This document shows, in pieces, positions 47,795 through 56,727 of a stretch of DNA of 64,000 nucleotides. The DNA lies in assembly GCF_003194625.1 (NCBI RefSeq), contig NZ_QHKX01000001.1, positions 682,001 to 746,000 of the forward strand. Reading direction: 5' to 3'. This DNA is from Nocardioides solisilvae (GTDB taxonomy: Bacteria > Actinomycetota > Actinomycetes > Propionibacteriales > Nocardioidaceae). Positions within the stretch are counted from its first letter, which is position 1. Each line of letters starts with the position of its first letter. A program made the position numbers and the translations under genes. Below the pieces are notes generated by a model. That model was not told the origin of the DNA. It was given only the letters and a program-made list of their open reading frames with translations, and made no database searches.

Positions 47795-50700
47795 ATGGAA
47801 TCGGGAGCCACCTTGGCAGAAGTCACGCTTGAGGACCTTGTCGTCTCCTACCGCAAGGCGAAGGTTGACTGTTTCCTAGCCACGGACCAACGCGCACTCG
47901 AACTGGCGGCATACGAAGACGACCTTGAGCGGAACCTTCGGCGACTTCTCAGGCTGATCCAATCCAGCGACGAGCACTGGGTCGAGACTTCCAACTTCGT
48001 CGGAGGGTTTACAGTCAGGCCGAAAAGCATTGGATTGCAGGATCGTCCTGCCTCGTCCTACTGGTCGGATCCGACCGAAGACTGGCAATACCGGGCGGAG
48101 CGCGCCCAAGAACGTCCACGAGCGCGATTCCGTCTGATGGCGGCATGCAGCATCGACTTCCATGTGTTCTCTACGCTTTGGATGTTGAAAGTTGGCACGC
48201 TTCTAGATGGTCGACTGACCGAGGATGCCTACGGGAGCCGGCTGCGTCGTGGACATAGCGGTGGGCCAAACTTGCTGGGGCACGGGTCGTTCAAGCACTA
48301 CTACACGCCCTACCAAGAGTGGCGTGACGCCGGCTTGGAGGAGATGACGAGGGCTCTCGATGCTGGCGAGTCGGTCGTTGCGCTGACAGCAGACGCCACT
48401 TCCTTCTATCACGCTCTCGATCCCGCCTTCCTGCTCGACCGGCGCTTCTTGGACGAGGTGCTGGGGGTTCGCCTTAATTCGGACCAGCGGCGCCTGAACC
48501 GGCTCTTCGTGCGCGGACTCCAGGCGTGGGCGCGCCAACTTGGCTCGATGGGATGGTCGCCCATCGGTTTGCCCGTTGGTCTTCCTGCCTCGGCCGTCGT
48601 GGCGAATGTTGCGTTGGCAGAATTCGACGAGATAGTTCAGCGCCTCGAGCCCCGCTACTACGGACGGTATGTCGACGACATCATCCTGGTGATGGACGAC
48701 GACGGGCGTCTGCAGGATCACGACGCGATCTGGGACCGTGTTCTTCGACTGTCGGGGAGTCACATCCGCCGCGTCCGCGAGCCGGGGGCCGGCGGCGCTG
48801 TCGCATTCTCGCCGCCATACTTCAATGGGGTCGAAGTTCGATTCGAGAACGAGAAGAACAAATCATTTCATCTGACAGATCGCAGCGGGCGGGCACTTAT
48901 TGACTCGATCAAGGCTGAGATTGCGGAGCGGTCCAGTGAATGGCGAACCCTGCCTACGGTTCCAGGCGACTCGGCCGCGATTAGCGCCAAGGTCGCGAGG
49001 GCGGCCCGTCGCGACGGATCAAATGCTGCAACGCTCAAGGACGCGGACCGCGTCTCAGCCCGTCGGCTGAGCTTCTCACTCGCACTGCGAGATTTTGAAG
49101 CCTATGAGCGCAATCTTGATCACGACGCGTGGGCGGCTCGGCGGATTGAGTTTTTCGACGCCGCACTTGAACACGTACTGAGTCTGCCCGCCTTGTTTGA
49201 CTTGGTTCCTGAACTACCACGCCTGGTGCAGCTTGCGGCCGCGTGCGGCGATGCAGACTCATTAGAGCGGCTCGTGTCCACGCTTATGCGACTGCCGGAC
49301 GAAGTGGAGCGTACGTGCGATGTCCAGCTTGCCTACTACAGCGTTGAGGAGAGCCAGCCAGAGATTGCAGCGCTATGGGCCGAAAGCCTTCTACGGTCCA
49401 TCGTGGAATGGCTCACGGTCGCTTGGAACGACAGCCTGACAGCGAGCGACACAGAGCGAATCTTGAGGCCGTTGGGTGCGCTCGCCCGCGAATACCGCGT
49501 GTCGCTACCGGGTGTCAGTGCGCTTCGGCGTGATCATCGGCGGCTTGGGTCTCGTGACCTCGCGCGTCAGCCATATCGATGGGCCGCGCTTAACCTCCCC
49601 CGACCACCCGGCCGAGATGAAGTCCCCGAGCCACTCAGTATCGCGGGCCTGCCGCTGCCGCGCGCTGTCGTCGAGGGGCTCGATGCGCTTGGCGACGCCA
49701 TGGATGAGGAGCACGCCGCGAAGGCATTCCGCGGCATGGCAGGAGGCGATGTCGCTGGACTGGCATTTTCGACCCGTCCCCCGACGGTCCTCGAGGTCTA
49801 TATGGTTGTTCACGGGCGAGGGAGCCGGCTCGGAGTGCCACCGCGCCGGCTGATCAACTCCATTCTGCGCGCGGTCCGCGGCTATCCACCCCTGAGCGAC
49901 CTTCCCCGCTTCCGCCGAGCGAGCGACTCCGATGCGGCTGCCGTCGTTGTCCCGCTGTCTACTACTGGATCTACGCGGCGGATCGCAGTGAGTATGTTTG
50001 CCACGAACGAGAAGCACGCCAAGGCGGCCGCTTCCGGCAACCCGCATCTCAGTGTGGCGCGGTTCGACCAAGTGAGCCGGGTGCTGGACAGCCTGCTGCG
50101 CCAGCCCGGGCGAGCGCACTACCTTCTTCTACCGGAGCTTGCGCTCCCGCCTCACCTCTTCACTCATTTCGCTCATCAGCTGCGAATCAGACGCGGGCCG
50201 AACCTTGTCTCGGGCGTTGAACATCAACCCAGCGGACCCAGCACCGTCGCCAATCAAGTCTGGGCCGCGCTGGAGATGAACGGGCTGGGCTTTCCGACGT
50301 ATTTCTACAGACAGGACAAGCAGCGACCTGCGAACTTTGAGGCCCGGTTGCTGCACGGAGTGGGCAAGAGCCTCAGCCCACTAAATACGTGGGACGTGCC
50401 ACCGGTAATCGTCCATGGCGAGTTCCAATTCGGCCTGCTGGTCTGTAGCGAATTGACAAATATCGCCCATCGGGCCCATCTGCGCGGACAAGTCGATGTC
50501 CTCTTCGTACCTGAATGGAACCCAGACCTTGAGACATTCGCAGCTCTTGTGGAATCAGCTGCGCTAGATATGCACTCCTTCATTGCCCAAGCCAATGATC
50601 GCGGACACGGTGACTCTCGAATTCGTGCGCCGATGAAGGACTCCTGGCTGCGCGACGTCGTCCGACTCCGGGGTGGTGACCGCGACTACATCGTGGTCGG

Positions 50701-50908
50701 CGAGATCGATTTCCATGAGTTGAGAGCCTTCCACGCGACCCGCTTTGATCCTTCTTGTTGCAGCCCGGCCAAGCCGCTCTTCAAGCCACTGCCGGACGGG
50801 TTCAAGGCGGCGTCAAGTCGCGACGCAGTGCCGCTAGGGACGTGCAACTGCGTCGCTGACAAGTGCACGCCCGACTGTGCGTGCTCCGAGGGCGCCCAAG
50901 GCAAATGA
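47795..50908 (+). CDS. drt1: Antiviral reverse transcriptase-nitrilase fusion (DRT type 1, UG1 group)
   Basis: 1037 residues. The RT palm has motif A LTADATSFYHAL (about 195), motif B GLPVGLPASAVVAN and motif C YVDD at 292-295. The C-terminal half is a nitrilase/C-N hydrolase domain with a plausible triad Glu781 (LLLPEL), Lys858 (VGKSLSP) and Cys884 (LVCSEL), plus VPEWNPD. This architecture defines DRT1. After the nitrilase comes a short tail with five Cys (CNCVADKCTPDCAC). The gene is noticeably less GC-rich than its surroundings, suggesting recent transfer. Cytoplasmic; mechanism and product are unknown. Confidence 0.92.
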   Translation: MESGATLAEVTLEDLVVSYRKAKVDCFLATDQRALELAAYEDDLERNLRRLLRLIQSSDEHWVETSNFVGGFTVRPKSIGLQDRPASSYWSDPTEDWQYRAERAQERPRARFRLMAACSIDFHVFSTLWMLKVGTLLDGRLTEDAYGSRLRRGHSGGPNLLGHGSFKHYYTPYQEWRDAGLEEMTRALDAGESVVALTADATSFYHALDPAFLLDRRFLDEVLGVRLNSDQRRLNRLFVRGLQAWARQLGSMGWSPIGLPVGLPASAVVANVALAEFDEIVQRLEPRYYGRYVDDIILVMDDDGRLQDHDAIWDRVLRLSGSHIRRVREPGAGGAVAFSPPYFNGVEVRFENEKNKSFHLTDRSGRALIDSIKAEIAERSSEWRTLPTVPGDSAAISAKVARAARRDGSNAATLKDADRVSARRLSFSLALRDFEAYERNLDHDAWAARRIEFFDAALEHVLSLPALFDLVPELPRLVQLAAACGDADSLERLVSTLMRLPDEVERTCDVQLAYYSVEESQPEIAALWAESLLRSIVEWLTVAWNDSLTASDTERILRPLGALAREYRVSLPGVSALRRDHRRLGSRDLARQPYRWAALNLPRPPGRDEVPEPLSIAGLPLPRAVVEGLDALGDAMDEEHAAKAFRGMAGGDVAGLAFSTRPPTVLEVYMVVHGRGSRLGVPPRRLINSILRAVRGYPPLSDLPRFRRASDSDAAAVVVPLSTTGSTRRIAVSMFATNEKHAKAAASGNPHLSVARFDQVSRVLDSLLRQPGRAHYLLLPELALPPHLFTHFAHQLRIRRGPNLVSGVEHQPSGPSTVANQVWAALEMNGLGFPTYFYRQDKQRPANFEARLLHGVGKSLSPLNTWDVPPVIVHGEFQFGLLVCSELTNIAHRAHLRGQVDVLFVPEWNPDLETFAALVESAALDMHSFIAQANDRGHGDSRIRAPMKDSWLRDVVRLRGGDRDYIVVGEIDFHELRAFHATRFDPSCCSPAKPLFKPLPDGFKAASSRDAVPLGTCNCVADKCTPDCACSEGAQGK

Positions 50909-51055
50909 TCAGTCCTTCGCCCGTCGAGGGTCCGCCTGCCTATATCGCGAGCAGATGATGCATCGTGACGCATGCGAACACGTCGCCGATCAGACCCGTG
51001 GCCCATCTGGGCTGCGGGACTCATAGGCTGGGCCACCAGACGGCCTCCATTAAGG

Positions 51056-52231
51056 CTACGGTCGCCTCTCGCGCCATGCCTCGTACGTAGCTCCGATCTT
51101 CTCGGCCAGCGCCCGGTCGCGATCGAGCGTGGCGTGCTGATAGATCGCCATGGCGGCTTGGGAGGCGTGGCCGGCTCGCGCCTGCAACTCGGCGGCAGTC
51201 GCTCCGTGCTGGCCGGCTAGGGTCAGGGCGGTGTGGCGCAGGTGGTGGATGGTCAGGTCCGGGCGGCCGGCCGCCTCGCGCGCGGGGCGATAACGGTCCA
51301 TCAAGTAGCGAACACTCATGTGGTCGGTGCGGTCGCCGGGGAAGAGCAGCCCGGCTGACCCGGCAGCGGTGTGCTCGAGCAGGTGTTTTTGCAGCATGGG
51401 AAGGAACGGCGGCGGGATGTGCACAGCACGGGTTCCGCTTGCCGTCTTAGGTGCGCTGATGACCCTCCCGCACTCGCGGCAAGCGCCGTTGGCCCCAGGG
51501 ATGACGTCCTTGTCGACCTTGCGGGTCACGCTGATGCGGCCGCTGACCCCGTCGACGTCCGAGCGGCGCAGCTCCAGCAGTTCGCCCTGGCGAAGGCCAA
51601 CGAAACCCGCTAGGACAATGAGCAGGCGTAGGCGGTCGGGCATCTCGTCGACGATGATCGCGAGCTCGTTGAGAGTGGCCGGCACGGCTACCCGCTTCAC
51701 TCGCGATGAGCCGGCGCCGCGGATCTTGGGGGGTGCGCGGAAGATCAGCTCTTCCTCCTCGGCGGACTGGAGGATCGCCCGGAGAAGCCGGTACGCGGCG
51801 GCGTTGCTGGACTCGGTGACGGGGTCGAGCGAGGCGCGCCACTGCTTGATCTCCGACAGCGTTACCTCGGTCAGCGGCATCTCCTCGAAGTACGGGAGGA
51901 TCCGAGACTTCAGCAGTAACCGATAGTTGCGCTGGGTCGTCGGCCGCAGCCCCCGCTCGTTCAAGAAGCGCTCCGCGAACGAGCCGACCGTGTTGCTGGC
52001 CGCGGCGGCCTGGCGCTTCGACTCGGCCACGCTCCGCGCGGCCGGCGGAGTCCACTCCTCGCGGTCGATCAAGAGCCGCTCGGCGACGAGCCACGCCTCG
52101 GCGTCCATCCTGGTCGTCAGGGTCCGTGAGTGCCGGGTGCCGTCGGGCATGGCGTAACGCGCCCGGTGCGTCACCTTTCCGGTCGCGCTGACCCGGCGCT
52201 CGACCTCGCCGAACCCGCGTCGCCTGGCCAT
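51056..52231 (-). CDS. int: Tyrosine integrase of the element
   Basis: 391 residues. An N-terminal arm-binding region and a SAM-like core-binding domain (GLRPTTQRNYRLLLKSRI) precede the catalytic domain: Arg in FVGLRQGELLELRRSD, His-x-x-Arg in IHHLRHTALTLAGQ, His in GHASQAAMAIY and nucleophilic Tyr in IYQHATLDRD. All catalytic residues are intact. It lies next to attR with its promoter toward the element end, as expected, and should catalyse integration at the tRNA-Ala anticodon loop. Confidence 0.95.
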   Translation of the reverse strand: MARRRGFGEVERRVSATGKVTHRARYAMPDGTRHSRTLTTRMDAEAWLVAERLLIDREEWTPPAARSVAESKRQAAAASNTVGSFAERFLNERGLRPTTQRNYRLLLKSRILPYFEEMPLTEVTLSEIKQWRASLDPVTESSNAAAYRLLRAILQSAEEEELIFRAPPKIRGAGSSRVKRVAVPATLNELAIIVDEMPDRLRLLIVLAGFVGLRQGELLELRRSDVDGVSGRISVTRKVDKDVIPGANGACRECGRVISAPKTASGTRAVHIPPPFLPMLQKHLLEHTAAGSAGLLFPGDRTDHMSVRYLMDRYRPAREAAGRPDLTIHHLRHTALTLAGQHGATAAELQARAGHASQAAMAIYQHATLDRDRALAEKIGATYEAWRERRP

Positions 52232-52292
52232 CTCGAACCCTTCTCCCGCCCCGGTTCCTAACCCCCTGCTGGGTTGTCAACGGGAGTCCCTG

Positions 52293-52311
52293 TGGGGGAC
52301 TGGTGGGGGAA
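52293..52311 (+). repeat. Right 19-bp direct repeat (putative integrase arm site)
   Basis: TGGGGGACTGGTGGGGGAA, identical and co-oriented with 27504-27522. A partial third copy GTGGGGGAATC lies at 52325-52335. They lie between the integrase start and attR. Confidence 0.6.
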
Positions 52312-52395
52312 AGAATGGCCCCTGTGGGGGAATCTTGTCCACTCCCGTCCAGTGTTTTCGCAGGTCAGAGCCATAGTGCGCCTATTCCGAGTCGA

Positions 52396-52440
52396 TTTGC
52401 AAGCAGGGGGTTAGGGGTTCGAGTCCCCTAGGCTCCACCA
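52396..52440 (+). repeat. attR: displaced 45-bp tRNA-Ala 3' half
   Basis: Matches the tRNA-Ala from anticodon loop to CCA except 52414 (G) and 52428 (C), which exchange one C-G T-stem pair for G-C. No 5' half is attached, so it is not a functional tRNA. Confidence 0.92.
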
Positions 52441-52449
52441 ACCGAACCG

Positions 52450-52498
52450 GGTCTGCGGAGGATCGCAGTCACCAGGTGACCGGGATCCTCCGCAGACC
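52450..52498. terminator. Long hairpin between attR and the TauE permease gene
   Basis: A 15-bp stem (52450-52464 with 52484-52498; arm GGTCTGCGGAGGATC) with an inner short hairpin. It is probably the terminator of the permease gene or the original terminator of tRNA-Ala. Confidence 0.65.
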
Positions 52499-52517
52499 TC
52501 CTGGGCGTGACCGTCGC

Positions 52518-53426
52518 TCAGTGCTGGCCGACGAGCGCGTCCTCGTCGCGAACAACGGTCGCGGCCCGCTCGGCCTTCTCCCGCTCCCAGGCCTTCCGGG
52601 CGACGAGGACGCTCACCGCCAGGGTGGCGAGGATCAGCGGGACGTCGACGACCCAGGGGAGCCCGCCGAAGCTCGAGACCACGGTGATGCCGTTGGTCAG
52701 CACGACGAGCCCGCCGACCATCGTGCCCAGCGGGGCGTGGGGCAGCCTGCCGGCGAGGCGGGCGGCGATCGGCGCCATGATCACGCCGCCGAAGGAGAGG
52801 CCGATCACGGCCAACCAAGGGATGTCCTGGTGGGCGATGCCGACCAGGAAGCCCATCGACACCGACACGGCGACCATGAACTCGGCGAGACTCACGGTGC
52901 CGACGACCTTGCGCGGCTCGTGGGCGGTGACGGTGAGCAGGCTGGGAGTGACGACCGGCCCCCAGCCGCCGCCGCCGGTGGCGTCGACGAAGCCGCCGAG
53001 CAGGCCGATGGGGGAGAGCCAGCGGGCGGTGCTGCCGTTCCTCGGCGCCTTGATCACGCTGCGCCCGAAGCCGAACTTCGCGAAGATCACCAGGCCGAAG
53101 AAGATCAGCAGGCCCGACATCCAGGTCTTGGCCGACGCCAGGCTGATGTTGGTGAGGACGACGGCGCCGAGGAAGCCGCCGACCATGCCGGGCAGCGCGA
53201 TCCGCACGAGGACCCGGCGGTCGACGTTGCCGACCTGCCAGTGCGACAGGCCGCTGACCAGCGTCGTCGGCAGCTTGGCGGCGTGGGTGGCGGCGCTCGC
53301 GGTGGCGGGCGCGACGCCGAGGAAGAGCAGGACCGTGGCCGAGGTGACCCCGAACCCCATCCCGAGGGTGCCGTCGACCAGCTGGGCGAGGGCGCCCGCG
53401 AGGGCGAAGGCGGCGACGAGGAGCAT
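52518..53426 (-). CDS. TauE/SafE family sulfite/anion permease
   Basis: 302 residues with eight hydrophobic segments in two similar halves: LVDGTLGMGFGVTSATVLLF in the first and GFVDATGGGGWGPVVTPSLL in the second, the internal repeat that defines the family. It exports or imports sulfite, sulfoacetate or related anions; the substrate is not predictable. The ATG at 53426 with GGAAAGG 8 nt upstream is preferred to an upstream TTG. Confidence 0.9.
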   Translation of the reverse strand: MLLVAAFALAGALAQLVDGTLGMGFGVTSATVLLFLGVAPATASAATHAAKLPTTLVSGLSHWQVGNVDRRVLVRIALPGMVGGFLGAVVLTNISLASAKTWMSGLLIFFGLVIFAKFGFGRSVIKAPRNGSTARWLSPIGLLGGFVDATGGGGWGPVVTPSLLTVTAHEPRKVVGTVSLAEFMVAVSVSMGFLVGIAHQDIPWLAVIGLSFGGVIMAPIAARLAGRLPHAPLGTMVGGLVVLTNGITVVSSFGGLPWVVDVPLILATLAVSVLVARKAWEREKAERAATVVRDEDALVGQH

Positions 53427-53593
53427 GAAGGGGAACCTTTCCAACAAAGTCCGGTAACTCGCTTAAGTTTGCATGACAGAGCAAGAAACGTCGAGTCCTC
53501 GACCGAGGACACGCCGTGGCGTCCGTCTCACGGAGCACCGACGCCGTCGGACCGCCCAACCGACCGGCTGGGCGAGCCGCCTACCCTCGGGGG

Positions 53594-54364
53594 GTGCCGT
53601 CCCACCCGCTGCTGCGCCCCGTGGCCTGGGGGGCGCACCTGCTCGCCCTCGTGCTGGTCACGGCCGCGGTGCTGCTCGGCCTCTGGCAGATGGGGTCCTG
53701 GCAGGAGCAGCGCAGCGACGCCGCCGCGGAGCGGGCCGAGCTGCCGCCCGTGCCGCTGGCCGAGGCGATGGGGCCCGACGAGCCGTTCCAGAAGGACCAG
53801 GTGGGCCGGCCGGTGACGGTCTCGGGCACCTGGGTCCCCGAGGGGAGCGTCGCCGTCTCCGACCGGCGCCAGGACGGCGAGACCGGCTACTGGGCCGTCA
53901 CCCCGGTCTCGGTGTCGGCCCCGGAGTCCTCGACCGGCGGGCAGGCCGCCCTCCTCGTGGTCCGCGGCTGGGTCGCCGACCTCGAGGCGCTTCCCCCGGC
54001 CCCCGAGGGTGACGCCGAGCTGTCCGGGTGGCTGCAGCCACCGGAAGGGGCGGCTGGGGTCACCGACGAGGACCGCACCGACGACGTCATCCCCCAGCTG
54101 CGGATCGCCGACGCCATCCAGCACGTCGACCAGGACCTGTACGGCGCGTTCCTGGTGCTCGACCACGACGGTGCCGCGGGCCCCGTGGTCGACGGCCTCG
54201 TCCCCGCGGACCTCGCCCAGCTCCCCGACGCCGCGCGGAGCACCGGCCTGCGCAACCTCCTCTACGGCATCGAGTGGTGGGTCTTCGCCGCGTTCGCCGC
54301 GTTCATCTGGTGGCGCTGGTGCGCCGACGAGGTGGCCCGCGGGCGCGTTGCCGAGGACGGGTAG
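53594..54364 (+). CDS. SURF1-family cytochrome c oxidase assembly protein
   Basis: 256 residues. An N-terminal transmembrane helix (LALVLVTAAVLLGLWQMGSW) and a C-terminal one (WWVFAAFAAFIWWRW) enclose a soluble loop with GRPVTVSGTW and LLVVRGWV, the SURF1 layout. It assists heme a insertion or assembly of the aa3 oxidase. The GTG at 53594 is preceded by a GGGGG stretch; the longer frame would add an Arg-rich region not found in the family. Confidence 0.88.
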   Translation: MPSHPLLRPVAWGAHLLALVLVTAAVLLGLWQMGSWQEQRSDAAAERAELPPVPLAEAMGPDEPFQKDQVGRPVTVSGTWVPEGSVAVSDRRQDGETGYWAVTPVSVSAPESSTGGQAALLVVRGWVADLEALPPAPEGDAELSGWLQPPEGAAGVTDEDRTDDVIPQLRIADAIQHVDQDLYGAFLVLDHDGAAGPVVDGLVPADLAQLPDAARSTGLRNLLYGIEWWVFAAFAAFIWWRWCADEVARGRVAEDG

Positions 54365-54373
54365 CCTCGGGGC

Positions 54374-54784
54374 GTGAAGGCAGCACTCACGCGGTACCGC
54401 GTCATGGCCTGGGTCGTCGGCGTCCTGCTCGTCGTCCTCTGCCTGGTCGGCGTCCCGCTCTCCAACTTCGACGGCACCGAGATGTGGGGCTTCGTCCCCA
54501 CCACCCCGAACTGGTTCGACGAGGGCAGCCGGGCCGACGAGCTGGGCGAGTTCATCACCGGCTGGCTCGGCACGCTGCACGGCTGGCTCTACATGATCTT
54601 CCTGGTCTTCGCCTTCTCGCTGGCCCGCAAGGCTCGCTGGAGCCTCGGCTTCATGGTCGCGACGCTGGCGATGGGCACGGTCCCGCTGCTCTCCTTCTGG
54701 TCCGAGCGCCGGGCCACGGCCAAGGTCCGCGCCGACTTCGCCGACGAGCTCGCCGCGGAGCCCCGCCGCCAACCGGTCGGGTAG
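54374..54784 (+). CDS. DUF3817 membrane protein
   Basis: 136 residues with three transmembrane helices: the start RYRVMAWVVGVLLVVLCLVG, the central WLGTLHGWLYMIFLVFAFSL and the last FMVATLAMGTVPLLSFWSER. These are DUF3817 hallmarks. Function is unknown; it commonly lies next to SURF1-like genes in actinobacteria. GTG start 9 bp after SURF1, so co-transcribed. Confidence 0.88.
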   Translation: MKAALTRYRVMAWVVGVLLVVLCLVGVPLSNFDGTEMWGFVPTTPNWFDEGSRADELGEFITGWLGTLHGWLYMIFLVFAFSLARKARWSLGFMVATLAMGTVPLLSFWSERRATAKVRADFADELAAEPRRQPVG

Positions 54785-54814
54785 TCCGCCGGTGCGCGGG
54801 CAAGGGGGCCGGGG

Positions 54815-55648
54815 GTGACCACCGCGTTCGTGCTGGGCGGCGGCGGCGTCCTGGGCGCCGTCGAGGTGGGCATGCTCCGCGCGCTGCTGGAGCGCGGGAT
54901 CGTCCCCGACCTCGTCCTCGGCACCAGCATCGGCGCCCTCAACGGAGCGCTGGTGGCCCAGGACCCGACCCCCGACGTCGTCGAGCGGCTCACCGGGTTG
55001 TGGACGACGGCCGCGCGGACGCGCGAGGTGTACGGCGACCGCCCGATGCGGACGGTCCGCCGGGCGCTGTCGACCCGCACCCACGTCTACTCCTCGCGGC
55101 CCCTCGCCCGGCTGCTCCGCGAGGAGCTGGGGGAGGCCACCTTCGAGGAGCTCCCGGTGCGGCTCCAGGTCTGCGCGGCCCACATCGAGCGGGCGGCCGA
55201 GCACTGGTTCGACTCCGGCCCGGTGGTGGAGGCGGTGGTGGCGAGCGCCGCCGTGCCGGGGCTGCTGCCGCCCGCCCGGATCGGGGACGACCACTACCTC
55301 GACGGCGGCATCGTCAACTCGGTCCCGGTGGGCCGCGCGGTCGAGCTGGGCGCGACCCGGGTCTTCGTGCTCCAGGTCGGGCGGGTCGACCGCCCGCTCC
55401 GGGCGCCGGCGAAGCCGTGGGAGGTCGCCCGCGTCTCCTTCGAGATCGCCCGCCGGCACCGCTTCGTCCGCGAGATGGCGGCGCTGCCCGACGACGTCGA
55501 GGCCCACGTGCTGCCGGCGTCCGGCACGTCGGCCCGCGACGACTCGCTCCTGGCCCACCGCGACTTCGCGAGCATCGAGGCGCGGATCGAGGCGACGTAC
55601 GCCACCAGCCGCGACTACCTCGACGCCCACCTGGGGCGCAGCCCGTGA
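54815..55648 (+). CDS. Patatin-like phospholipase family protein
   Basis: 277 residues. The catalytic dyad is visible: the oxyanion hole GGGGVLGAVEVG, nucleophile Ser in GTSIGALNG (about 44) and Asp in YLDGGIVNSVPVG. It cleaves acyl ester bonds of membrane or storage lipids. It overlaps the following acyltransferase by 4 bp (GTGA), suggesting coupled lipid remodelling. Confidence 0.9.
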   Translation: MTTAFVLGGGGVLGAVEVGMLRALLERGIVPDLVLGTSIGALNGALVAQDPTPDVVERLTGLWTTAARTREVYGDRPMRTVRRALSTRTHVYSSRPLARLLREELGEATFEELPVRLQVCAAHIERAAEHWFDSGPVVEAVVASAAVPGLLPPARIGDDHYLDGGIVNSVPVGRAVELGATRVFVLQVGRVDRPLRAPAKPWEVARVSFEIARRHRFVREMAALPDDVEAHVLPASGTSARDDSLLAHRDFASIEARIEATYATSRDYLDAHLGRSP

Positions 55649-56727
55649 GCCCCCGGGCCGCCTGGCTGCTGCAGCGCTGCGTGGTGGCGCCCGCCACGCT
55701 GGCCCTCGCAGTCCTGGCCTGGGTCTCGCTGCCGCTGTGGCTGGTGGCCGCGGCCGCTCTCTCGCCGCTGCTCCCCGGCCGGTGGCGGTTGCTCCGGCTG
55801 GGGTGGGTGGCGCTGCTCTACCTGACGGCGGAGGCGCTGCTGCTCGCCGTCCTGCTCTCGCTCTGGCTCGCCAGCGGCTTCGGCCGCCGGATCCGGACGC
55901 CGTACTTCGCCGGCATCCACTACGAGCTGGTCGAGGGGGTGCTGGTCGTGCTGTTCCGGGAGGCGCGGCGGGTGCTGCGGCTCCGGGTGCGGACCGTCGG
56001 GCCGGCGCCGGACCGGTTCCCCGACCGGCCGGTGCTCGTCTGCTGCCGGCACGCCGGCCCGGGCGACTCGTTCACCCTGATGTACGCCCTCATGCACTGG
56101 TACGCACGCGAGCCGCGGGTGGTGCTCAAGGACACCCTGGCCTGGGACCCGGCCATCTCCGTGCTGCTCAGCCGGCTGCCGGCGCGCTTCGTCTCCCCGG
56201 GCGGGGGCGAGGGGCTCGAGGAGCAGGTCGGCGCGCTCGCCCGCGGCCTGGACGCCGACGACGCGTTCGTGATCTTCCCCGAGGGCGGCAACTTCACGCC
56301 CGAGCGACGGGAGCGCGCGATCGCCCGGCTGCACCGGCTCGGCCTGCACGGGATGGCGGAGCGGGCCGAGCAGCTGATCCACGTCCTCGCACCCAAGCCC
56401 GGCGGCTTCCTCGCCGCCCTCGACGCGGCGGAGGAGGCCGACGTCCTCATGGTGGCCCACACGGGGCTCGACCACGTGCTCACCGTCGGGGACGTGTGGC
56501 GGGAGCTGCCGATGGACAAGGAGATCGTGATGCGGTGGTGGCAGGTGCCCCGGGACGAGATCCCCGACGACCGGGACGCCCGCATCGAGTGGCTCTACGA
56601 CTGGTGGGCCAGGGTCGACGACTGGGTCGCCGACCACCGGCCCACCGAGCTGGAGCGGTCCGCCGGGGACGGACCGGCCGGGGTCAGGGCCGCGGGCCGT
56701 CGCCCGGGACGTCGTCGAGGTCGATGA
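55645..56727 (+). CDS. Lysophospholipid acyltransferase-like membrane protein
   Basis: 360 residues. Two or three N-terminal hydrophobic segments precede a PlsC-like domain: CRHAGPGDSF stands for the NHX4D motif (His retained, Asn replaced by Arg) and FPEGGNFTPERRERA for the substrate block. It is a distant member of the acyltransferase family. The acceptor is unknown. The C-terminus is Arg-rich and overlaps the convergent gene by 44 bp. It is translated together with the patatin. Confidence 0.8.
   Translation: MSPRAAWLLQRCVVAPATLALAVLAWVSLPLWLVAAAALSPLLPGRWRLLRLGWVALLYLTAEALLLAVLLSLWLASGFGRRIRTPYFAGIHYELVEGVLVVLFREARRVLRLRVRTVGPAPDRFPDRPVLVCCRHAGPGDSFTLMYALMHWYAREPRVVLKDTLAWDPAISVLLSRLPARFVSPGGGEGLEEQVGALARGLDADDAFVIFPEGGNFTPERRERAIARLHRLGLHGMAERAEQLIHVLAPKPGGFLAALDAAEEADVLMVAHTGLDHVLTVGDVWRELPMDKEIVMRWWQVPRDEIPDDRDARIEWLYDWWARVDDWVADHRPTELERSAGDGPAGVRAAGRRPGRRRGR

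Larger units (their letters stand above)
27388..52440. mobile_element. Integrative (probably mobilizable) element with defence cargo in tRNA-Ala
   Basis: About 25 kb between two 45-bp direct repeats of the tRNA-Ala 3' half. A tyrosine integrase lies at the right end; two excisionase-like HTH proteins, a MobF relaxase and 19-bp repeats near both ends complete the mobility functions. No VirB/TraG-type genes, coupling protein or replication initiator is visible, so transfer would need a helper. Codon and base composition differ from the core, especially in the reverse transcriptase gene, which is clearly less GC-rich. Cargo: a Z1/GHKL/methyltransferase/Vsr locus, a dGTPase and a DRT1 reverse transcriptase. 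Confidence 0.9.

Noticed and set aside
52396..52440. Second tRNA-Ala gene
   Set aside because: Only the 3' half is present; the preceding bases do not form a D-arm or acceptor 5' strand.
27388..52440. Prophage
   Set aside because: No capsid, terminase, portal, tail, holin or lysin genes; instead a MobF relaxase and defence cargo.
52411..53559. Reverse frame ending in a WWSLGDSNP-like string by the att site
   Set aside because: Such strings arise from reading antisense through the tRNA 3' end; the same artefact appears at 27403-27618.
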